This document shows, one piece after another, positions 57,616-64,000 of a stretch of DNA of 64,000 nt. The DNA comes from Kurthia populi (GTDB lineage: Bacteria > Bacillota > Bacilli > Bacillales_A > Planococcaceae). Position numbers and translations under genes: made by a program. The notes below the pieces were generated by a model that was not told the origin of the DNA, made no database searches, and saw nothing but the letters and a program-made list of their open reading frames with translations. How positions within the stretch are numbered: the stretch's first letter is position 1; every line of letters begins with the position of its first letter. The stretch is taken from positions 15,744 to 79,743 of the forward strand of contig NZ_JBHUOR010000140.1 of NCBI RefSeq assembly GCF_042686175.1. The letters run 5' to 3'.

Positions 57616-60600
57616 CTAGTCGATATGGAACTTCGTATGACTGTAGCCCTCACGTAATTTTTTCACTTCAAGGACTGCCGGTATCGCCTCTTTTAAGCCC
57701 GCAACATGTGAAATAACGCCAATCATACGACCGGATTTTTGTAACTCAACAAGCGTATCAATCGCCTTAGCTAGTGCCTCTTCATCTAATGTCCCAAAGC
57801 CTTCATCAATAAACATCGTATCAATTTCGACTTGGCCGCGGTAGCTTTGAATAATATCACTAATACCAAGTGCTAAGCAAAGCGCCGCATTGAATTTTTC
57901 GCCGCCTGACATCGTTTTCACATCACGTGTTTGACCTGTGTAAGCATCGTAAATGTCTAAGCCAAGCCCACTTTGCTTGCCATGAGATTCTAAGCGCTCA
58001 CTACGCTGTAATAAAAATTGGCCATTTGATAAGGGCTGCAAGCGTTCATTCGCCGCTTCGATAATTTGCTCTAAATATTCGATTTGTAAATAACGTTCAA
58101 AAGAAATGCGCTGCTCATTATTGCCTCGCAGTAGGTCATACAGCGCAATAATATGTGTGGCACGTTGTTCAAGCGCCTCAATTTGCGCACGATTTTCATC
58201 GAGTTGCTGCATAAGTGCCTGTGTATTTTTCACATAGCTTTTTGTTTGCTGCCAGTTCGTGAACAATTGCTCTCCTTGCTGACGTGCCTGCTGTAGCTGT
58301 GCCTCTATCGTCGCCATATCATGCGGCTTCTTGCCCTCTAAATGCTGGCGTTTTTCACACGCCTGTGTTGTTGCATACAGTTGCTGTGCAAATTGCTCAA
58401 GCTTCATGCGCATCGACGGCATTTGCGTAATAAAATGCTTCATCTCCGTATAGTGCTGCCCGTTGTCAAAATGTTCGAGAACACGCTCTTTAAAATGCTC
58501 CTGTGCTTCTTGAAGATTATGCACAGCTTCATCGATTTGCGTCGTTAAATGCACATGGTCATTTTTTGTTAGTTGCAGCGTTTGGGTCGCCTGTTCAAGC
58601 TGCTGACGTACCGCTTCTACTCGCTGCTCAAGCTGTATTTTTTGATGTTCAACAGCCGTTAAATACTGTTGTAATTCCGCTTTCGTACCGTATTGCTCCG
58701 GCAGTTGCTGCTGTTGCTCTTCTAATAAGACGGTATTGGTCTGAAGTTGTTGCTCCGTTACAATCAACTGCTGCTGAAGCGTTTGCTGTTGCTGTTCAAA
58801 TTGCTTTAATTGCTGTTCGAGCTGTTGGAGCGTTTGCTGTTGCTGTTCTGCTTTCGTTTGTGCCTGCATTAACTGTGCAACCTGCGCCTTTATGTGCTCA
58901 TAGCGTGTTGTTGTATACGTACGTGTTGTATCGATTGCCAGTGCATCACATGCTGCTGTGGCTTCATTTAGTTGTAGCTGTGCAGACTGCCATGCACTTT
59001 CCGCACGATAATACATACGTTGCGTTGCTTCATACTGCACGCGTTGCTGTTCGAGTACTTGCTCATCTACAGCGTCACTCAGCTGTGCATGAGCGGGATG
59101 ATCTGCTGAGCCACATACTGGACACGCTTCCCCTTCTACTAGTTGCTGTGCTAATGTATACGCTTGATTACGCAGTGATATTTGATGCATCGTTTCATAG
59201 GCGGTTTGTGCTTGCTGCTGTTCCTTTTTTGCTTCTTGTAGCGCTTTTGCAAGTGTTTGAAGCTGTGTTTTTCGCTGCGTGAATTGTGTATAGGCGTTGA
59301 CCTTTTTTTCCTCATCAAACAGCTGTTGTTGTAACATCGGCAAGGCATGAACGGCTTCCATCGCCTGTGTATACTGTGCTTTTTGCGTTTCGAATGTTGC
59401 CATGACCTGTTGCTGCTCATGATGGTTTTTTTGCACTTGTTGTTGGTGTCTTTGAAGCTGTTGTTGTAACGTTTGTTGACGTGCCTTTGAATCATCGACA
59501 CGTTCATACATTGCGATAAGTGGCTGCCATGTTCGTAGCTGTTGCTCGAGTACCGGTAGTTGTTTTTTATCCTCGGTTACCTGTTGCCATTGTAGCGTTA
59601 TTTCTTCATGCTTCTTGATCGCATCTGCAAGCTTCTCTTGTAATGCTGGCAACCGATTTTCTAATTTCTTCTTATGCTGATTTAATGTATGGAACTGCTC
59701 ATCATAGGGCGCAAGCTGCTGTGCCTTTTCCGCAAAGTCATATTGTTTTCGCATTGTGTCGATTGCGGGCTGTTGCTCGTTCAACTTCGTTAATTCTGTT
59801 TTTAGATTCTGATACGTTGTTAACTCTTCGTTGAATTGACGAGCTTTTGCACGCATTTCCTGTAGAGCATTTTGTTTATCCATGGCCTCTTCATATGCTT
59901 GTTGCTGCCCTGGTAATAGCGCTTCATAATGCTGCTGTTCTTCCGCTAATGCTTGCACTAAGCGCGCTGTTGTAAAATGTTCCTGTGCTAATAGCTGTTC
60001 AAGTGAGCTCGCTTCGCGCAGTGGCAACGCTTGGTGAATGGTACGTACCGTATGTTGCTGAAGTGCCTGCGCTTTATCTAATGCTTGCTGCGCATCATTG
60101 CGTTTGTCTTTTAAGCGATGCACCATATCGTCATATTTCATCGTTTTAAAGATTTTACGTAATATTTCTTCTTTATTTGCTGTTGTTGATGTTAAAAGCT
60201 TTTGGAATTCTCCTTGCGGCAGCATGACAATTTGTTTAAATTGCTCTTTCGTTAAGCCAAGCAGCTCACGAATTTTATCGCTTACTTCCGTGGCCTTTTG
60301 CTGGTCAACGAGTGGCACATCGCCTTGATCCGTTACCTCATAAAGCTCAACTTTCCCCGGTGTTTCCGATTTATTGCCAGCTTTTTTATACGGTAGCTGA
60401 CGATAAACGCGGTATGTATGGCCCTTCATCGCAAATAATAGCTCAACAGAAGTCGCTACTTTATCGTCAGCAAAATGACTACGTAAGCCTTTCACTTCAC
60501 TGCGGTCCTCACCACTAGCTGCACCGTAAAGCGCATAAAAAATACCATCAAAAATGGTCGTCTTCCCAGCACCTGTCGTCCCAGAAATAACGAATAATTT

Positions 60601-60684
60601 CCGGTCACCTAACGCACGAAAATCAATCGTTTCACAGTCCTTATACGGACCAAAAGCGGTCATTTTTAGTTCTAACGGTTGCAT
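57616..60684 (-). CDS. sbcC: Exonuclease subunit SbcC (Rad50-like)
   Basis: ATPase subunit of the SbcCD nuclease, which cuts hairpins and processes double-strand break ends. 1022 residues. Walker A SGTTGAGKTT at 34-43, a very Gln-rich coiled coil on each side of the zinc hook (CPVC near residue 520) and, at the end, signature motif TMSGGEKF and Walker B TMFIDEGFGTLDE. It overlaps sbcD by 13 bases. Long plus-strand frames inside it are shadows. Confidence 0.95.
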   Translation of the reverse strand: MQPLELKMTAFGPYKDCETIDFRALGDRKLFVISGTTGAGKTTIFDGIFYALYGAASGEDRSEVKGLRSHFADDKVATSVELLFAMKGHTYRVYRQLPYKKAGNKSETPGKVELYEVTDQGDVPLVDQQKATEVSDKIRELLGLTKEQFKQIVMLPQGEFQKLLTSTTANKEEILRKIFKTMKYDDMVHRLKDKRNDAQQALDKAQALQQHTVRTIHQALPLREASSLEQLLAQEHFTTARLVQALAEEQQHYEALLPGQQQAYEEAMDKQNALQEMRAKARQFNEELTTYQNLKTELTKLNEQQPAIDTMRKQYDFAEKAQQLAPYDEQFHTLNQHKKKLENRLPALQEKLADAIKKHEEITLQWQQVTEDKKQLPVLEQQLRTWQPLIAMYERVDDSKARQQTLQQQLQRHQQQVQKNHHEQQQVMATFETQKAQYTQAMEAVHALPMLQQQLFDEEKKVNAYTQFTQRKTQLQTLAKALQEAKKEQQQAQTAYETMHQISLRNQAYTLAQQLVEGEACPVCGSADHPAHAQLSDAVDEQVLEQQRVQYEATQRMYYRAESAWQSAQLQLNEATAACDALAIDTTRTYTTTRYEHIKAQVAQLMQAQTKAEQQQQTLQQLEQQLKQFEQQQQTLQQQLIVTEQQLQTNTVLLEEQQQQLPEQYGTKAELQQYLTAVEHQKIQLEQRVEAVRQQLEQATQTLQLTKNDHVHLTTQIDEAVHNLQEAQEHFKERVLEHFDNGQHYTEMKHFITQMPSMRMKLEQFAQQLYATTQACEKRQHLEGKKPHDMATIEAQLQQARQQGEQLFTNWQQTKSYVKNTQALMQQLDENRAQIEALEQRATHIIALYDLLRGNNEQRISFERYLQIEYLEQIIEAANERLQPLSNGQFLLQRSERLESHGKQSGLGLDIYDAYTGQTRDVKTMSGGEKFNAALCLALGISDIIQSYRGQVEIDTMFIDEGFGTLDEEALAKAIDTLVELQKSGRMIGVISHVAGLKEAIPAVLEVKKLREGYSHTKFHID

Positions 60685-61838
60685 TCGTAATTGCCCCCTT
60701 CACGTTCATTTTGTAGTTGCTCGGCTAAGAGCTCATTAAATAATGATAACGTATCATCCGGTATATCCCCCGGTAGCATTTCGGCATAAAATGCTTTAAA
60801 CAAAGCAACATCATCCATTTGACGGCGTGATGTCGTCTGCTGCTTATCGTTTACATGAACGATTGTTTGACGCTCGACATGCATCGCATTTTTATAAATG
60901 CCACGAATTTTTTCCATCGGTGATAAAATCGGTTGCTCATCTAATAGCGTCACGAAAACATAATCATCGCTCGGCTCGCTCGCTAAAATATCGGCCATAT
61001 ACGCTTTAATGCGGCGCATATCACGTAGGGGCTGTAGCTCTTTTTTCGTAATCGTTGCTTGCTTTGTTGACAGCTCTACGACTAAATAGCCTTTTTTATG
61101 ATGTTCCTCAGAAATCGAGTACTTCAGCGGTGACCCCGCATAGCGAATCGTTTCCTTGCCAACGAAATGGGCGCCATGTAAATGACCAAATGCTGCATAA
61201 TCAAAGGCGTCAAAAAGCGCGGCATCAATGCATTCAGAGCCACCAATTGCTAATGGACGTTCGCCTTCACTATCCTTCTCTTCCTCTACACCACCCTTTG
61301 TTACAAAGGCATGGCCAACAAAAACATGGCGTGCATCTGCCTTCATTTTTGGGGTAATCGATGCCATAATCGCCTCCATCGCCTGCTGGTGTGTGCGAAT
61401 GCTATCGTCATTCAGGACATAACGTACTTCGGATGGGTCCATAAACGGAATTAACCAGAAATACACTTCGCCCTCGTCATCTTGTAAGCACACTGGCTCA
61501 CTGTCTGGGGTCCACTTCCCGACCATGTATAAGCCACTTTGTGTCATTAGTGACGTCGCAAAATCAATGCGACTCGCACTATCATGATTCCCTGCAATCG
61601 CAAGTACTGGAATATCGCGCTCGATGACGATTTTTTGTAGCGTATCATCTAATAATTGAATGGCCTCCGTTGGTGGAATGGAACGGTCGTATAAATCGCC
61701 CGCAATAATAATGGCATCTGGCTTTTCTATATCCACATGCTCGATAAATTGATTTAAAATATGACGCTGATCTGCCGTCATATAGACCGATTGCACAAGT
61801 TTTCCTAAATGCCAATCGGCGGTATGTAAAATTTTCAT
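60672..61838 (-). CDS. sbcD: Exonuclease subunit SbcD (Mre11-like)
   Basis: Manganese-dependent nuclease subunit of SbcCD, 388 residues. All phosphoesterase motifs are visible: HTADWHLGK, AGDLYDR, AGNHDSASR, VGHAFV and GHLHGAH. First gene of the sbcDC pair; the C-terminal region has the capping domain. Confidence 0.95.
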   Translation of the reverse strand: MKILHTADWHLGKLVQSVYMTADQRHILNQFIEHVDIEKPDAIIIAGDLYDRSIPPTEAIQLLDDTLQKIVIERDIPVLAIAGNHDSASRIDFATSLMTQSGLYMVGKWTPDSEPVCLQDDEGEVYFWLIPFMDPSEVRYVLNDDSIRTHQQAMEAIMASITPKMKADARHVFVGHAFVTKGGVEEEKDSEGERPLAIGGSECIDAALFDAFDYAAFGHLHGAHFVGKETIRYAGSPLKYSISEEHHKKGYLVVELSTKQATITKKELQPLRDMRRIKAYMADILASEPSDDYVFVTLLDEQPILSPMEKIRGIYKNAMHVERQTIVHVNDKQQTTSRRQMDDVALFKAFYAEMLPGDIPDDTLSLFNELLAEQLQNEREGGNYECNR

Positions 61839-61882
61839 GCGTCCATCCTCCTCGAATGTTTGTTCTGATTCATATTATAGCA

Positions 61883-61920
61883 ACAAAAAAAAGATAGCAC
61901 CATGAACGGCACTATCTTTT
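61883..61920 (-). terminator. Terminator of the sodium symporter gene
   Basis: AAAAGATAG (61890-61898) pairs with CTATCTTTT (61912-61920), with T8 on the minus strand. Confidence 0.8.
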
Positions 61921-61924
61921 CGAA

Positions 61925-63262
61925 TTAGTGACTAGCGGTATACATTAGCACGATGGCGATAATGACCGGCACAATGAAGGTCATTAAAAAGCGCCATACG
62001 CGGTAATAACCTATTGAAATACGGCTACCGCTGAAAAATTCTTGCTCGACTAAGTTTTTATCCACTTTATGGACGATGAAAATCGCAATTAATAAATTGC
62101 CAAGTGGTAGCATAATATTACTCACTAAATAATCGGTTGCATCAAATACCGTTTTACCGAAAATCGTCACATCGCTTAATGTAGACGTTGATAATGCGGC
62201 CGGAATCGCAGCGACGAGCACAATAACACCTAGTAAAATCGTAATCATGCGGCGTGCATTTGGGAATTTTGCCTCAAATGCAGCAACGATAATTTCGTAT
62301 AAGCTAAATGATGATGTCAACGTTGCAAATAAGAACAGCAAGAGAAAGATTGCAAAGAACACTTCACCAAATGGTAAGTGACCAAAAACAGTTGCGAGGA
62401 CGACGAATAATAACCCCGGTCCTTCTGTTGGTTCAAGTCCCGATGCGAAAACGGCTGGGAAGATAGCAAGACCTGCTAATAATGAGACAAAGATGTTCAT
62501 TAAAACGACAGAACCTGCTGAATATGGTAAACTTTCATCCTTTTTCAAGTAGGAGCTATACGTCACCATACAAGAGAAGCCGACTGCGAGCGCAAAGAAC
62601 GATTGCCCAAGCGCATACAACACACCTTCACCGGTAATTTTTGAAAAGTCGGGTTGCAGGAAGAATTGTACCCCTTCCATCGCCCCGTCTAATGTTAATG
62701 AGCGAATAACTAAAATGATAAAGAATAAAAATAATAATGGCATCATAAATTTATTTGATTTTTCAATACCATTTTGCACGCCTAATGCGACCACAATGAC
62801 ATTTAATAATGTAAATAATGCGACACCTAAAATTGTAATACTAGGACTTCCGACCGTTTGATTAAACATGTCACCTGCTGAAACACCTGGTACGATGGCT
62901 TTGCCAGCTAATGCCTTCACAGTGTAAATTAAAATCCATCCACCTACTACACTATAAAACGATAATAATAGGAAACAGCCGATAACGCCGAATTTCCCAA
63001 TCCATGTCCATAATGATTTTGGGGCTAATTTTTTATACGCAGAAATTGCTTCTTTTTGCGTGCTGCGTCCAATAATAAATTCTGAAATTAGCATCGGTAA
63101 GCCAATTAGTAATGTGAACAGCACAAATAATAAGAAAAATGCGCCACCACCATTTTCACCGGTCACATATGGTAGCTTCCAAATCGCTCCGAGACCAATC
63201 GCGGCACCTGCTGATGCCAGAATAAAGCCAAGTTTTGTTGACCATTGACCTTTTTGTTGCAT
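61925..63262 (-). CDS. Sodium-dependent transporter, neurotransmitter:Na+ symporter (SLC6/LeuT) family
   Basis: Secondary transporter for an amino acid or related solute, coupled to Na+. 445 residues, about 11 hydrophobic segments (bacterial members often lack TM12). TM1 carries the unwound Na-binding region GLGAIWKLPYVTGENGGGAF and TM6 is recognisable in LGQSFFALAVGFSCMVTYSSYL. GGAGGAG precedes the ATG. Substrate not predictable from sequence alone; a structured leader is upstream (63265-63355). Confidence 0.9.
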   Translation of the reverse strand: MQQKGQWSTKLGFILASAGAAIGLGAIWKLPYVTGENGGGAFFLLFVLFTLLIGLPMLISEFIIGRSTQKEAISAYKKLAPKSLWTWIGKFGVIGCFLLLSFYSVVGGWILIYTVKALAGKAIVPGVSAGDMFNQTVGSPSITILGVALFTLLNVIVVALGVQNGIEKSNKFMMPLLFLFFIILVIRSLTLDGAMEGVQFFLQPDFSKITGEGVLYALGQSFFALAVGFSCMVTYSSYLKKDESLPYSAGSVVLMNIFVSLLAGLAIFPAVFASGLEPTEGPGLLFVVLATVFGHLPFGEVFFAIFLLLFLFATLTSSFSLYEIIVAAFEAKFPNARRMITILLGVIVLVAAIPAALSTSTLSDVTIFGKTVFDATDYLVSNIMLPLGNLLIAIFIVHKVDKNLVEQEFFSGSRISIGYYRVWRFLMTFIVPVIIAIVLMYTASH

Positions 63263-63264
63263 AA

Positions 63265-63355
63265 AAACTCCTCCAAACTCTGCTCTAGCCGGAATAATCC
63301 GGGTTCACCTTACTCTAGCAGGCTCTCCCACTAGCCAGATGAACAATCCTATTCT
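63265..63355 (-). promoter_or_regulatory. Structured leader of the sodium symporter gene, candidate riboswitch
   Basis: The minus strand shows an 8-bp stem GTTCATCT (63344-63337) / AGGTGAAC (63310-63303) closing a 26-base region that can form its own GGCT/AGCC hairpin. Right after it comes CCGG-ATTATT-CCGG (63302-63289), and CTAG is repeated three times. The GGAGGAG ribosome site follows about 10 bases later. I do not recognise a known riboswitch; control of translation would be the natural mode. Confidence 0.4.
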
Positions 63356-63393
63356 AACATTAAGGACACTAAAAAACAGAGATTTTAAGAATT

Positions 63394-63807
63394 TTAACGT
63401 ACCGGGAATGTCATTAGGCTTGTGATCACATCGCCAACGAGCTTGCCCTCCTGTGTAATTTCGACTTCGCCGTAAAGCATCGTGCGCCCACGACGTTTTA
63501 AACGAGCCGTAAAAATAGCGGTACCTAAATGAATCGGACGATGGAAGGTCGTCACTAAATTCACACTCGTAAACGTATAACCTTCTTCCATTACAAGCGC
63601 TCCCGCATAGCCAATTGCGACATCCGCAACCGCAGCCGTAAATCCTCCAAGCGCAATACCTGCTCGGTTTAAATGTTGTTCCTCAATCGTCCATTCACAG
63701 ACGACTTCATTCGTTGCCATATCCCCACCAATCACCTTTACCCCCAGTAAACGCTCGCTTTCTGGAATATCAATCTTCCCATCTATTACATCTTGAATTG
63801 TCACCAT
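63394..63807 (-). CDS. PaaI-family hotdog thioesterase
   Basis: Acyl-CoA thioesterase of 137 residues. The active-site loop reads LNRAGIALGGFTAAVADVAIG, where the usual HGG is replaced by ALGG, so the catalytic residues differ from classic PaaI. ATG 63807 has a GGGGGA site about 6 bases ahead. A 16-base palindrome lies 66 bases upstream (63873-63888). Confidence 0.82.
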   Translation of the reverse strand: MVTIQDVIDGKIDIPESERLLGVKVIGGDMATNEVVCEWTIEEQHLNRAGIALGGFTAAVADVAIGYAGALVMEEGYTFTSVNLVTTFHRPIHLGTAIFTARLKRRGRTMLYGEVEITQEGKLVGDVITSLMTFPVR

Positions 63808-63872
63808 CAAAAATCCCCCTTTTTACTTTCTTAACATCATTATATGCTCGAAAAGACGCATTTGCACGCAAA

Positions 63873-63888
63873 ATGAATAATCATTCAT
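63873..63888. promoter_or_regulatory. Palindrome upstream of the PaaI thioesterase, candidate TetR/FadR-type operator
   Basis: ATGAAT-AATC-ATTCAT is a perfect inverted repeat next to a minus-strand TATAAT (near 63845). The half-sites TGAAT/ATTCA are those of the Bacillus FadR operator, but the spacing is 4 rather than 8, so assignment to FadR is uncertain. Nothing else is seen between 63811 and the window end. Confidence 0.4.
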
Positions 63889-64000
63889 AGTTTTCATATG
63901 ACGAATTGTAATATTAAGTGCACCACTCAAAATAAATAAAAAAAGACCCATTCAATATGAGCCTGTATAATTAAAGTTCCTACACCAAAATCAACAGGGG

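Noticed and set aside
58503..59282. 259-codon plus-strand frame within sbcC
   Set aside because: Fully antisense to well-conserved sbcC, no ribosome site; arises from Gln-rich repeats.
63265..63355. Glycine riboswitch or T-box before the sodium symporter
   Set aside because: The conserved glycine aptamer core and the T-box sequence GGTGG-ACC are absent.
1..64000. CRISPR arrays, tRNA or rRNA genes, insertion sequences, prophage
   Set aside because: No regularly spaced repeats, RNA gene cores, transposases or phage structural genes were seen.

Overview
The window looks like chromosomal DNA from a low-GC, endospore-forming-type Firmicute of the Bacillales. Caryophanaceae/Planococcaceae relatives such as Lysinibacillus or Solibacillus are my best guess. 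The reasons are AT-rich sequence, strong AGGAGG ribosome sites, frequent TTG and GTG starts, T-box leaders, and gene order resembling the Bacillus subtilis yneP-yneR-plsY-parE-parC-citB and ccdA-ccdB-ccdC neighbourhoods. I see no rRNA, tRNA, prophage, insertion sequence or CRISPR array. Most genes lie on the minus strand.

Layout. 1-2900: an acyl-CoA dehydrogenase (cut by the window edge) with a textbook sigma-54 promoter, facing a divergent CBS-PAS-AAA+-Fis sigma-54 activator; two 30-bp-spaced repeats between them look like the enhancer. 2900-11620: small membrane proteins, a tyrosine phosphatase, a stand-alone AgrA-like receiver, a 1542-residue secreted metallophosphoesterase, an arylamine N-acetyltransferase and an exported transglutaminase-like protein. 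11900-15220: a gluconate locus (gnd, RpiR regulator, gntP) with a candidate shared operator. 15500-26000: a hydrolase with an Asp nucleophile, parC/parE, plsY, a HesB-like protein, yneP, a decayed M14 carboxypeptidase, and aconitase with a CcpC-type control region. 26000-32100: DCC protein, lutABC, an uncharacterised Sel1-repeat pair and a long non-coding gap with RNA-like structure.

32278-42355 is the branched-chain amino acid cluster ilvD-[T-box]-ilvB-ilvN-ilvC-leuA-leuB-leuC-leuD. Carbon and nitrogen control (cre and CodY-like sites) sits before ilvD, and an isoleucine-type T-box sits between ilvD and ilvB. 42669-51141: a PLP aldolase/FAD oxidase couple, a 39-residue membrane peptide, nicotinamidase, an MFS exporter, mscL, and a cytochrome/oxidase maturation group (SCO, ccdC, ccdB, ccdA). 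51359-64000: argGH, an SDR/MBL pair, proC under a proline T-box, sbcCD, an SLC6-type sodium symporter with a structured leader, and a PaaI thioesterase.

The most interesting non-gene features are a family of about 130-bp palindromic intergenic repeats (four copies, three of them between convergent genes), the sigma-54 enhancer/promoter region, the structured RNA-like gap at 31320-31650, and the hairpin leader of the sodium symporter gene.
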